NCBI RefSeq assembly: GCF_900607235.1 | Contig: NZ_LR027854.1 | Coordinates: forward strand, 1 to 64,000 | DNA: 64,000 bases | Source of the DNA: Olivibacter jilunii | Lineage (GTDB): Bacteria; Bacteroidota; Bacteroidia; Sphingobacteriales; Sphingobacteriaceae | Direction: 5' to 3' | Part shown: piece after piece, positions 7,624 to 15,876 of the stretch | How positions within the stretch are numbered: the first letter of the stretch is position 1 | How the letters are laid out: each line of letters starts with the position of its first letter | The notes under the pieces: model-generated | What the model was told of the DNA's origin: nothing | The model's database searches: none | What the model saw: the letters and a program-made list of their open reading frames with translations, nothing else | Program-made: the position numbers and the translations under genes

Positions 7624-7746
7624 GAAGCAAAAGGTGAACTAAAAGGAGGAATTGCCATTGCCCGTGAGCTAAAAAAAGAAGGTTTGGCACTTGACTTCAT
7701 TGCAAAAACTACTAAGCTTCCCATTGGAGAAATCTAGAAGTTGTAA
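7624..7746 (+). pseudogene. 3' fragment of an Rpn-family nuclease gene
   Basis: Translation gives EAKGELKGGIAIAREL and continues ...FIAKTTKLPIGEI up to a stop. This matches the last ~40 residues of the intact Rpn-family protein at 9739-10566, with a few substitutions, so it derives from a related but not identical copy. The DNA similarity continues past the stop through the shared 3' flank. It is joined directly to the broken dinB. Confidence 0.8.
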
Positions 7747-7780
7747 TCTTTTTCATAATAGATATAATAACAAAAGCCAT
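7624..7780 (+). repeat. Direct repeat of the Rpn gene 3' end (partner 10444-10600)
   Basis: 7624-7780 aligns without gaps to 10444-10600 at a constant offset of 2820 bp. Similarity is highest from 7657 (GCCCGTGAGCT) through the stop-codon region and the 3' flank ending at the terminator. The repeat brackets the ATPase module and could permit its deletion by recombination. Confidence 0.8.
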
Positions 7781-7800
7781 CCAATAAAAAGATGGCTTTT
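7772..7800 (+). terminator. Terminator of the Rpn fragment
   Basis: Stem AAAAGCCATC (7772-7781) / GATGGCTTTT (7791-7800). It corresponds to the terminator after the intact Rpn gene. Confidence 0.65.
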
Positions 7801-7930
7801 GTGCATAAAAAGATTACGATACTCAGATAAATAAAATTCTTAGAAAAATCAACCTTACTAAAAAGAGCTTATAAGATCCTCTATAGTGAATACTATTTTC
7901 TATAACGCTTTGCTAATTCAACATTTATAG

Positions 7931-8377
7931 TTATGGAAGTTTTAGTGCTGGGATAGGCTTAATCCCAGCCTGAACAACCGTTCTGAATTGTTTTGAAGTA
8001 GCCGGAATATTAAACTTTGACGACTGAATCCAATAAAAAGGATGTCTGCTACTTGCTTTTAACTTGTTAAGCTCTGGAGCTTGATGGTTTAACCAATCTT
8101 TCAACCATTGTAATTTCCGAATTACTGTAGAAACTTCTGTAGTATTCGCTGTATGAACTTCCACGAAGTAAATTTCATTTCTGTAGCAAAAGCAATAATC
8201 CCATCGATTGCTCTGAGGATACAGCGTGCGGGTGCAGTTGTCAATATCCAAGCTTCCTTCACATTTTGAATTATCTGCCAAAGAAATTTTCCGACTATTG
8301 CCGCCTAAGGCTTTTAATCCTTTCTGGAAACACATACGAATATCAGGTGTTGCGGTAACAGCTTTTTTGAATATCAT
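7931..8377 (-). CDS. Partner protein of OLD-like ATPase, possible nuclease
   Basis: With ATG 8377 a 148-residue soluble protein beginning MIFKKAVTATPD; a TTG at 8401 is an alternative start. The central part (CEGSLDIDNCTR, NRWDYCFCYRNEIYFVEVH) resembles a small alpha/beta core. D60 followed by E73-V-H75 could be a PD-(D/E)XK-like active site, but I cannot confirm this. It follows the AAA ATPase gene at 8398-9555 by about 20 bp in the same direction, so the two form one transcription unit. I take it for the second subunit of a two-gene module, possibly a defence effector. No experimentally known name is recognised. Confidence 0.7.
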   Translation of the reverse strand: MIFKKAVTATPDIRMCFQKGLKALGGNSRKISLADNSKCEGSLDIDNCTRTLYPQSNRWDYCFCYRNEIYFVEVHTANTTEVSTVIRKLQWLKDWLNHQAPELNKLKASSRHPFYWIQSSKFNIPATSKQFRTVVQAGIKPIPALKLP

Positions 8378-8397
8378 AATAGATTGTGTTGGTAAAT

Positions 8398-9555
8398 TCA
8401 AGCTTCTTGTGACATTACCCTTGAGATGATATCGGAGGCCTTTGAACTAAAGGAAGACAAGCCTCCCCATTCGGCTACGGAAGGATCTGCATTGCCAGCG
8501 TCCAAAGTAGATATGTCCTTAATATCGACCTTATCATTTACCCTATCGAAATAATAGGTCTGTATCGTTTTTGTTCTAAGGATACCCTTAAAAAGTTCGT
8601 TTACACTTTCCGATAGAGGAAGATTAAACAGTTCAGCCAATAAACTGTCCCCAGCCTTTGATTTCTTCAGATATTGGAAAGCCCATGCAAACTCCAGCAA
8701 TACAGGCGAATGGGTCGAAATGATTACCTTATAATCTCGCGAAAGTAGATCGATCACCTGTAAGATTACAGACTCAATAGCTTGCGGATGCAACCCCATT
8801 TCCGGTTCTTCGATGATTACATATTTAACATGTTCCTTTCGGCCTGCTAATGATGACGGACAGAGCCAGTAAAAGCTCAATAATAACGGCATAAACTCCT
8901 TTTGTCCAGCACTCCATGCCATGTAAGGAATACTTGAACCGCTGACGTTCAATTTGAAGCGCTTTTTAACACGCTGATCCAAAGTAATTTTTCCATCGTG
9001 AAAAATACTATCATTAAAAGAATCCCTTAATGGTGTTCTTAACCGTTGATTTTGCGGAAAAATGACATCACCTGAAGGGCCTGTACTACTTTCCAGAAAA
9101 TGGCGTAATGTTTCACTGAAATGCCGGAGCACATAAGGCACAGAGTCTTCATAGTCCGTGAAGAAACGTGGCCATCCGTTCTGAAGGCATACCACCCGTT
9201 GAGCTGGAATATAAAATAAGGTTTCTGCTGCAGGTTTCAATTTATCGTTTACCTCTGGCAATAATTCGGCAAGCGGGCAATCTTTTCCATCAAACTCTAT
9301 AGTAGAGTCATCACCCAATATGCGGGACATACCTTCACCAAAGTACCGATCCAATATTGAGTGGACGTCCGTTCCCCAAACGTATCCATATTGCTCGATA
9401 GTCTGTCTGATCTGCTCCTTATCAACCAATAATTTTATCAATTGGAGTAAAATACCTTTACCACTTGCATGTGGTCCGACAAGGACTGTTAAACTTCCAA
9501 AATTGACATCAGCGTTGCCGATAGGTCCCAGTTTGTTTATCTTGATATTCTCCAT
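8398..9555 (-). CDS. AAA (OLD/ABC-type) ATPase
   Basis: 385 residues of the AAA_21/OLD-like ABC ATPase type: Walker A GPHASGKG (G27-K33), a signature-like WSAGQKEF (~213), Walker B YVIIEEPEMG (~247) and an H-loop ISTHSP (~279). It lacks the C-terminal TOPRIM nuclease of true OLD proteins; the effector may instead be the small protein encoded next (7931-8377). Such split ATPase-effector pairs are common among phage-defence systems, and the location in the accessory region of an ICE fits. Divergent from the Rpn-family gene at 9739. Function in defence is inferred. Confidence 0.85.
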   Translation of the reverse strand: MENIKINKLGPIGNADVNFGSLTVLVGPHASGKGILLQLIKLLVDKEQIRQTIEQYGYVWGTDVHSILDRYFGEGMSRILGDDSTIEFDGKDCPLAELLPEVNDKLKPAAETLFYIPAQRVVCLQNGWPRFFTDYEDSVPYVLRHFSETLRHFLESSTGPSGDVIFPQNQRLRTPLRDSFNDSIFHDGKITLDQRVKKRFKLNVSGSSIPYMAWSAGQKEFMPLLLSFYWLCPSSLAGRKEHVKYVIIEEPEMGLHPQAIESVILQVIDLLSRDYKVIISTHSPVLLEFAWAFQYLKKSKAGDSLLAELFNLPLSESVNELFKGILRTKTIQTYYFDRVNDKVDIKDISTLDAGNADPSVAEWGGLSSFSSKASDIISRVMSQEA

Positions 9556-9738
9556 TTCATTTTATAGGCAATATGTATGAGCATACCTTTAAACTTTTAG
9601 AAATTTTTTATCAGGTCTACTTTTATTCTTACCGTTTGCCGTAACACCAACCGTTCGTCTTCGTAATATTTTTCTTAACAACAAGAGCTAATATAGATAA
9701 ATCTATTCCGTCTAACATAAAAATCCCTAACTTTGTAC

Positions 9739-10566
9739 ATGCCCGATAAAAAGGAGAACCAAAGCCGCAGGCAGACAAACCAATACGACAAAATACTGCG
9801 AGAAAATCTTGAAATCACCCTTCCCGTCATTATTAAGGAGATTTTGGGTCTAGACATAGTCAAAAGTGAAGAGCTACCGGATGATGTTCAACATACAAAA
9901 GAAAGGAAGCCCGACGCCTTAAAGAAAGTAACAGATGTGGCGGGCAATACATTTGTACTGCATGTGGAATTTCAGGTAAAAGAGGAGAGTGATATGGTTT
10001 TTCGGATGCTTGAGTATTACGCCATGCTGGCGCGCAGGTATCGTCTTCCGATACGGCAGTATGTTGTTTTTTTGGGGGATGCCGATCCACGAATGTCCAC
10101 GGAAATAGATACAGTCCACATGAAATTTAGCTATGAGCTTATTTCCGTTCGAAAAGCAAATTATCGCCTATTTCTAAAATCTGACAATCCGGAAGTAAAA
10201 ATGTTGGGAATTTTAGGTAACTTTGGAAGTGGTGACAGTTATCTTGTTGTAAAAGAGATTATCGAGGGCGTGAAATCGCATACAACAGGAGATTTTGCAG
10301 AGAGCAGGTATTTCAAGCAATTACGTATCTTTGTACAATTACGTAGCAGTCTGGAACAACAATTTGAAAAAGCTATGGAAACAGTAAGCAAATTTTTTAA
10401 GGAAGAGAAAGATTTTCTTTATCGCAAAGGTGAGGCAAAAGGAGAAGCAAAAGGCAAGCATAAGAAAGCTATTGATATTGCCCGTGAGCTAAAAAAAGAA
10501 GGTTTGGCACTTGACTTCATTGCAAAAACCACTAAGCTTCCCATTGAAGAAATCGAGAAGTTGTAA
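9739..10566 (+). CDS. Rpn-family recombination-promoting nuclease / PD-(D/E)XK transposase-like protein
   Basis: 275 residues from ATG 9739 (a TTG at 9733 is less likely). The N-terminal nuclease core has KPDA (D59) and HVEFQ (E77, Q79), the PD-(D/E)XK residues of the Rpn/YhgA family. The C-terminus has a short EAKG repeat and a helical tail ending FIAKTTKLPIEEIEKL, the family's usual flexible end. These proteins are DNA endonucleases that stimulate recombination in E. coli; the Bacteroidetes versions are often abundant and multicopy. A 3' fragment of a sister copy lies at 7624-7746. A strong terminator follows. Confidence 0.85.
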   Translation: MPDKKENQSRRQTNQYDKILRENLEITLPVIIKEILGLDIVKSEELPDDVQHTKERKPDALKKVTDVAGNTFVLHVEFQVKEESDMVFRMLEYYAMLARRYRLPIRQYVVFLGDADPRMSTEIDTVHMKFSYELISVRKANYRLFLKSDNPEVKMLGILGNFGSGDSYLVVKEIIEGVKSHTTGDFAESRYFKQLRIFVQLRSSLEQQFEKAMETVSKFFKEEKDFLYRKGEAKGEAKGKHKKAIDIARELKKEGLALDFIAKTTKLPIEEIEKL

Positions 10567-10592
10567 TCTTTTTCATAATAGATATAATAACG

Positions 10593-10620
10593 AAAGCCAT
10601 CTTTTGGGATGGCTTTTTTA
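10593..10620 (+). terminator. Rho-independent terminator of the Rpn gene
   Basis: Stem AAAGCCATC (10593-10601) / GATGGCTTT (10609-10617) followed by TTTA; lies 27 bp after the stop codon. Confidence 0.8.
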
Positions 10621-10639
10621 GTTATCAAAAAGATTGAAA

Positions 10640-11053
10640 TTATTTGTACTCGGACAATTTCAACTCAAGTTCCTTTATTTTTTCTTCTTTTTGAAAAATA
10701 ACTTCCTTTAAATCATTTATATAGAACGTATAACCATCTCTTTGTTCATTTTTCAGAATTACCTTTCTTTCTCCGGGTAAAACATTTTGACTATGGTTAA
10801 AAACCTGTACAATCTGAAGATTTAAAAGCTGCTGTAAGGTAACATTGAAATAATTTGCAATATCTACGATCAGATTTAAGTTGAGGCCTGAAAATGCTCC
10901 TTTTTCAATCTCTTGAAGTGTTTCAATGTCAAGATTCAATTCACGTGCGGTAACTTCAATTGCTTCTTTGCGAAAAGTTCTATAAGCTGAAATATTTTTT
11001 CCAATAGTAAGGGCTAAGATGTCTAAGTCTATTTTGTCTAACATTTTCTTCAA
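10640..11053 (-). CDS. XRE-family helix-turn-helix regulator (second of pair)
   Basis: 137 residues. An N-terminal XRE/Cro helix-turn-helix (about 15-75: IGKNISAYRTFR...LQEIEKGAFSGL...) is followed by a linker and a C-terminal charged helix (KEEKIKELELKLSEYK) likely to dimerise. It has the same length and layout as the upstream neighbour (11076-11489), showing an old tandem duplication. The recognition helix is less canonical than in the neighbour. Targets unknown; they could include its own promoter or the structured RNA region at 11700. Confidence 0.85.
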   Translation of the reverse strand: MKKMLDKIDLDILALTIGKNISAYRTFRKEAIEVTARELNLDIETLQEIEKGAFSGLNLNLIVDIANYFNVTLQQLLNLQIVQVFNHSQNVLPGERKVILKNEQRDGYTFYINDLKEVIFQKEEKIKELELKLSEYK

Positions 11054-11075
11054 ATTTATACTTGTTTAAATATCG

Positions 11076-11489
11076 TTATTTTTTTTGTTGTTTATCTAAC
11101 AAAGAAGTTATTAGTAGCTGATTTTGGTCTTGCAATTGCTGAATTTGCTCTTTATAGGCTTTAATGGCAATTTCATAACCATCACCTATCTGATTGTTTA
11201 ACGTATGATTTCCAGTAGGTTGATTGATGTATTGTGAATAATTGAAAATTTTTGAACCATTTATATCCAAAATTTGCTCAAAAGTCACCCCATAATACTC
11301 ACACAATGTAAAAAGCAAGGCCAGACTTAAACCAGGATATCTACCATTCTCAATTTTACTAAGAACGGGATGGGTAATATTAAGATCAGAAGCAACTGCT
11401 TCAAGCGTCTTTTTCTTTGCGTTTCTGACTGTATGAAGGTTAGCCCCGATAGTTGCAAAAATTTTTGTTTGTTCAAGCTTAGTTTCCAT
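11076..11489 (-). CDS. XRE-family helix-turn-helix regulator (first of pair)
   Basis: 137 residues. A canonical XRE domain (about 13-70: IGANLHTVRNAKKKTLEAVA, then HPVLSKIENGRYPGL) is followed by a Gln-rich C-terminal coil (KAYKEQIQQLQDQNQ). Precedes its paralogue by 22 bp on the same strand. This type of small XRE protein with a C-terminal coil is common in Bacteroidetes accessory regions. No toxin or peptidase domain is attached, so it is a plain DNA-binding regulator. Confidence 0.88.
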   Translation of the reverse strand: METKLEQTKIFATIGANLHTVRNAKKKTLEAVASDLNITHPVLSKIENGRYPGLSLALLFTLCEYYGVTFEQILDINGSKIFNYSQYINQPTGNHTLNNQIGDGYEIAIKAYKEQIQQLQDQNQLLITSLLDKQQKK

Positions 11490-11667
11490 AACGATAATTT
11501 AAATTGTTCCTCTAAGTTACAAAATCTAAATTACAAACACAAAATGAAATAAATTCACAGAGGTACATGTAATTCATCATATTAGCATTACAAAAATCTA
11601 AGAAGGATTTTTTAAGTAAGATAAGCATTAATATTATGAATGAGCTGAGTTTTAGCCGTTCAATAAA

Positions 11668-11699
11668 TTTTTATGCTAAATATAAAGATAGTACATTTG
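11668..11699 (+). promoter_or_regulatory. Bacteroidetes-type promoter ahead of structured RNA
   Basis: TACATTTG (11692-11699) matches the TAnnTTTG -7 element, with a T-rich -33 region about 20 bp upstream. Transcription should begin near 11704-11706, just before the first stem of the structured RNA. Confidence 0.55.
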
Positions 11700-11704
11700 C
11701 AGTC

Positions 11705-11902
11705 TTAAAGTAAGGACTGCTTTCGAGCCTCGCCGCGAAATCTGGTAAATTTCAATCCTGCGAGTGTGAGTGAAAGCGTCCGGTTTCTATAGATCAATAT
11801 AGGGCCGGAAGCCCACTTGCGTCTCTGACAGGAGCTATTTCGCAAGAAGTAGTGGCTTACCAGAGCCTCGCGGTCTTAGACAGCGGTGGGCTTCCAGTCC
11901 TT
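11705..11902 (+). ncRNA. Candidate structured, pseudoknotted RNA of about 190 nt
   Basis: Nested complementary segments: AAGGACTG (11712-11719) with CAGTCCTT (11895-11902); CCGCGA (11733-11738) with TCGCGG (11868-11873); CTGGTAA (11742-11748) with TTACCAG (11857-11863). Inside the big loop are two hairpins (11780-11808 and 11816-11846, CTTGCG/CGCAAG). A perfect 10-bp pairing of GGAAGCCCAC (11807-11816) with GTGGGCTTCC (11886-11895) crosses the main helix, which makes a pseudoknot. A promoter sits just upstream. It could be a free small RNA or the leader of the gene at 11943. I do not recognise the family; no clear T-run terminator follows. Confidence 0.6.
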
Positions 11903-11942
11903 CACACATAGTCTAATAGGCTCGTTATCACGATTAATGATA

Positions 11943-12551
11943 ATGACCATTGATAACCAAATATCGCAATTTGCCTACCAAACAATTAAAGATTTCTTTA
12001 ATGAATATCCCTTCGGTATTCATTCGGAGCTATTGTATGATATTATCTCAATTTGCGCTATTGATGAAAAATCCGGAATCAGCGACAATCGAAAATATTC
12101 CCTTGTTTCGTTTCTAGAAAGATGCAATAAATTGTTAATCGAAATACAGCCTACCGAAGCCGCATTTAAAACACACCAAATCCCGCAAAGAAACCATAAT
12201 TTAAAAGAATCTAAATCCCTATTATGCCAACCTTTTTTTGAAAGAGAACCGACCGCCGAACACATTGAAAAGAGATTCAACTATGACCAATATATAGACA
12301 ATAAATTAATAAAGCTACTTTCAGGCAAACAACCACAACCCGCAGATATCCTAACACGTTTTTTCGTCCGTTATGGACTAAAGGAAGCGCTAGACCTTTT
12401 GGCCTCTCTTAAGAGCGAAACTTCTGATCGTAATGAAACGGTCAAGTTCAAAGGGGATTTAAAGCACCTTCTTTTTGCCTTATATACTTCCTTTAAAGAA
12501 GAAACTGTAAAACCATTGATAAAAAAGAAAGGAGAATGCTATGCAAAATAG
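11943..12551 (+). CDS. Hypothetical protein downstream of structured RNA
   Basis: About 202 residues from ATG 11943 (MTIDNQISQFAYQ); ATG 11937 is also possible, and codons upstream to 11886 overlap the structured RNA and are not likely translated. Soluble, mostly helical, with no signal peptide and no recognised motif. The C-terminal half (ILTRFFVRYGLKEALDLLASL, then LKHLLFALYTSFKEE) looks like a helical bundle. It could be regulated by the RNA element 40 bp upstream. Function unknown. Confidence 0.55.
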   Translation: MTIDNQISQFAYQTIKDFFNEYPFGIHSELLYDIISICAIDEKSGISDNRKYSLVSFLERCNKLLIEIQPTEAAFKTHQIPQRNHNLKESKSLLCQPFFEREPTAEHIEKRFNYDQYIDNKLIKLLSGKQPQPADILTRFFVRYGLKEALDLLASLKSETSDRNETVKFKGDLKHLLFALYTSFKEETVKPLIKKKGECYAK

Positions 12552-12778
12552 GTATCTCCTCAATATGCCATTATTTAAGCAGAAATGTTCAAATCTTAAG
12601 AACCTCTATAAGAACATCATTAAATCCCCTGTATAAAAATTTTTCTTTTACATCATACCTAAAAGCGTATTTATTCTTAACCAACCTAATGAGTAAAAGA
12701 AATGAATTTAAATTTCATAATGGGATTTTTATGCCCTAACCAATTTATTAACACCATTACCAATCAATATAACGAACT

Positions 12779-12862
12779 GTGTTTGTTTGCCGCCAAGGAA
12801 GTGCAGGCTCTATTGCGACATGAGCCTGCCGCCAAGGCGGTCTTTATACTTCAAACAAACAC
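12779..12862 (+). promoter_or_regulatory. Long inverted-repeat leader before first susC
   Basis: The stretch 12552-12901 has no gene. It holds an outer 11-bp inverted repeat GTGTTTGTTTG (12779-12789) / CAAACAAACAC (12852-12862), and within it a perfect hairpin GCAGGCTC (12803-12810) / GAGCCTGC (12822-12829) and the palindromic CCGCCAAGGCGG (12829-12840). TGCCGCCAAGG occurs twice (12788 and 12827). This folds into a strong branched stem about 40 bp before the susC start, so it may control expression post-transcriptionally. Confidence 0.5.
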
Positions 12863-12901
12863 TGAAAGAAATATAACATCAGAGAAAGGAGCGTTTATCC
12901 A

Positions 12902-15871
12902 GTGAAAAATCTCTTATTCTCTTTAGTTATCCTCTTTTCTACTCACATTGTTTGTAGTCAGATGCATTCTATAACAGGGCGTGTACACTCGGCGGTTGAT
13001 AGTTCTTCGCTGTCGGGGGCTACAATACAAATAAACGCCGCTTCGACGAAAACGGACCGGAACGGAAATTTTACTATAAATACAGACAAAAGTAAGGGAG
13101 TATTAAATGTCACCTTTCTAGGTTTTCAAAGTAAGGAAGTTTCTTTTGATATCTCATCAACTGCATACTATACCATAAGTCTTTCGCCCCAAGAAAACAC
13201 ATTGGATGAAGCTGTTGTAATCGGCTATGGTGAGACAAGCAGACGCTTTAACACGGGTAGTGTCTCCTCAATCACCGCTAAAGAAATTGGGTCACAACCG
13301 GTGACGAATGTTCTATCTGCACTATCAGGAAGAATGCCAGGGGTATTCGTGCAAACAACAAATGGCTTGCCAGGAGGCAATATCAATATCCAAATCCGTG
13401 GAAAAGGGTCCATTGCCGCTGGGACGGCGCCGTTGTATATCATTGACGGGGTGCCGTATGACGGAGGAACGATTAATGAAGGTTCAAGATTGGGGATAGA
13501 AAATATAGCAGGATCTATTAGCCCATTGAATAATTTAAATCCAAACGATATAGAATCCATAACGATTTTAAAGGATGCAGATGCAACAGCTATATATGGA
13601 AGTAGAGGTACGAATGGTGTTATATTAATAACGACAAAAAGGGGCGAGGCTGGTAACACGAAATTTGATGTAAATTTTGTTCAGGGTTATAACAAAATTG
13701 CTAATCAACCTAGATTGCTGAATGTTCAGGACTATTTGCAAATTCGTAGAGAAGCGTTTCAAAATGATAGTCTTATACCTTCCTCCGATCCGACCTCTCC
13801 TAATTATGCGCCAGATTTAACAATATGGGACACAACAAGAACTACGGATTGGACTGATTATATTATAGGTAATGTAGGCAATTTCAGCTCCATACAAACA
13901 AGTCTTTCAGGTGGAACCGATAAGATAAATTTTCTTATAAGTGCCAACTACAGGAAAGAAAGTACCATATTAATTGGTAATTCCAGCTTTCGTAGAGGCG
14001 GATTTAATTCTAGTTTACATTATAGGTCTACAGACCAAAAATTCTCAATCAATCTTTCTAACAACTATAGTCAAAATTTAACAAAACTACCAAATCCTGT
14101 TACCAATCTCTCATCAAATATATTGCTGCCACCGCATTATCCAATTTATAATGACGATAATAGCTATAACTGGTATGCTGGTACGAATATATTAGCTGAA
14201 CAAAACGCTCAAAGTAAAAACAGTACTAACAACTTTATTAATAATATAAATCTGAACTATAGTCTAATTGAAGGACTAGACTTAAAGTTAAGTGGAGGGT
14301 ATACAAGGACAAACTACGATCAAGTTCAAAAATTCCCTTCAATATCCTTATATCCCGGTACGGTCAACTATACGAATTTCGGAATCAACTCAAGTGAATC
14401 TATTATTGTTGAGCCGCAGATCACTTATCAAGCAAAGCTCAATAAAACATTGTTCACTATTTTAGGTGGTGGCACATACCAAAATAGATCTTCCAAAGCA
14501 CAATTTATTAATGCCGGTAATTTTAGCGTTGAAAGTTTAATGGAAAATCTGGCCTCTGCTGGTGAAATCAATGCTAGAACCAATAATTATACACAGTATA
14601 AATATTTATCATTCTTCAGCAGGGTTACTTTTAATATTGAAGACCGATATATTCTTAATGGAACTTTAAGAAGAGACGGATCTTCAAGATTTGGTCCTGG
14701 CAATAAATTTGGAAATTTTGGTTCTATCGGTGCAGCATGGCTAATAAGTAATGAGAAATTTTTGAAATGGGCATTGCCTATTGTTAGCTTCGCTAAAATA
14801 CGGGCAAGTTATGGTACCACAGGCAATGACCAAATAAGCGACTACCAGTACCTTTCGACTTATGGGAGTTCTGGATCAACATTATATCAAGGATTACCGA
14901 GACTTGTTCCAAGCCGTATTGCCAACGCAAATTTTCGATGGGAAAATACCAGAAAAATAGAATTAGCAATGGAGCTTGGCTTTTTCCAAGACCGTGTCCT
15001 TATAAATACCAATTATTTTTTAAATCAAAGTAGAGATCAACTGGTCTCATATAGTATACCACAAATAACCGGTTTCTCCTCCTATCTTGCCAATCTTCCT
15101 GCTGTCATCCAAAATAAAGGTTGGGAAATTGAACTTAATGCCAAAATAATTCAAAATAGAAATTTCAATTGGTCTGGAATCTTTAACATCACACTACCTA
15201 AAAATCAATTGAAGTCATTTGAAAATTTTGAAACATCGAGTTATGCGATGCAATATGAACTTGGCTATGATATTAATAGATTTTACGGTTATAAATTTCT
15301 TGGAGTAGATCCTGAATCAGGTAATCCTCTGTACGCTGGTGAAGATGGAAAAGAATCTGCCACACCTTATTTCTATTATACACTTGGCAAATCCACTCCA
15401 GATTTTTACGGAGGTTTTGGAAATACTTTAAGCTTCAAAGAGTTTCAATTTGACATTTTCTTCCAATTTACAAAGCAGGTGAGTAAAGGGGGCTTGCAGT
15501 ATTACCCTGGAGTTTTCGTGTATAATAACTATAGATTAACAACCGATAGATGGAATGAAATTGGAGAAAAAACAGATGTTCCAAAAGCAACAACACTTTG
15601 GGATTCCTATTATAGTGCTTCATCTGCAAATATATTCAACGCGTCCTTTATAAGGCTAAAGAACGTCTCCTTTTCTTACAGTCTTCCATCAGAAATTTCG
15701 AATAAAATTAAAGTTAAAGGGATTAAAATTTTATTTCAGGGACAAAATCTTATTACATTTTGGGATAAAAACGCTGCAATTCTCGACCCTGAGTCGGGAG
15801 CGTTAACAGCATCTTCAAAAAACATTCCTCCAGTAAAATCTTACGCTTTAGGATTACAGCTAACTTTTTAA
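12902..15871 (+). CDS. SusC/RagA-family TonB-linked outer-membrane transporter (set 1)
   Basis: 989 residues. Start is GTG 12902, preceded by AGAAAGGAG; it yields a clean signal peptide (MKNLLFSLVILFSTHIVCS), whereas the next ATG would remove it. Order: signal peptide, carboxypeptidase-D-like beta-sandwich (about 24-100), plug with the SusC signature ATAIYGSRGTNGVI, then a 22-strand barrel ending in a C-terminal aromatic. Unlike the second susC here it lacks an N-terminal STN domain, so it does not signal to an anti-sigma factor. It imports an unknown substrate with the SusD partner that follows 5 bp downstream. Confidence 0.95.
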   Translation: MKNLLFSLVILFSTHIVCSQMHSITGRVHSAVDSSSLSGATIQINAASTKTDRNGNFTINTDKSKGVLNVTFLGFQSKEVSFDISSTAYYTISLSPQENTLDEAVVIGYGETSRRFNTGSVSSITAKEIGSQPVTNVLSALSGRMPGVFVQTTNGLPGGNINIQIRGKGSIAAGTAPLYIIDGVPYDGGTINEGSRLGIENIAGSISPLNNLNPNDIESITILKDADATAIYGSRGTNGVILITTKRGEAGNTKFDVNFVQGYNKIANQPRLLNVQDYLQIRREAFQNDSLIPSSDPTSPNYAPDLTIWDTTRTTDWTDYIIGNVGNFSSIQTSLSGGTDKINFLISANYRKESTILIGNSSFRRGGFNSSLHYRSTDQKFSINLSNNYSQNLTKLPNPVTNLSSNILLPPHYPIYNDDNSYNWYAGTNILAEQNAQSKNSTNNFINNINLNYSLIEGLDLKLSGGYTRTNYDQVQKFPSISLYPGTVNYTNFGINSSESIIVEPQITYQAKLNKTLFTILGGGTYQNRSSKAQFINAGNFSVESLMENLASAGEINARTNNYTQYKYLSFFSRVTFNIEDRYILNGTLRRDGSSRFGPGNKFGNFGSIGAAWLISNEKFLKWALPIVSFAKIRASYGTTGNDQISDYQYLSTYGSSGSTLYQGLPRLVPSRIANANFRWENTRKIELAMELGFFQDRVLINTNYFLNQSRDQLVSYSIPQITGFSSYLANLPAVIQNKGWEIELNAKIIQNRNFNWSGIFNITLPKNQLKSFENFETSSYAMQYELGYDINRFYGYKFLGVDPESGNPLYAGEDGKESATPYFYYTLGKSTPDFYGGFGNTLSFKEFQFDIFFQFTKQVSKGGLQYYPGVFVYNNYRLTTDRWNEIGEKTDVPKATTLWDSYYSASSANIFNASFIRLKNVSFSYSLPSEISNKIKVKGIKILFQGQNLITFWDKNAAILDPESGALTASSKNIPPVKSYALGLQLTF

Positions 15872-15876
15872 TAAAA

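Noticed and set aside
9728-9735. TAACTTTG as a promoter of the Rpn gene
   Set aside because: It would place the transcription start at or after the ATG, so the match is probably chance unless the mRNA is leaderless.
11705-11902. Calling the structured RNA a 6S RNA or a retron msr-msd
   Set aside because: Terminal pairing and length are suggestive of 6S, but the crossing helix is not expected and I cannot confirm conserved bases; no reverse transcriptase is nearby for a retron.
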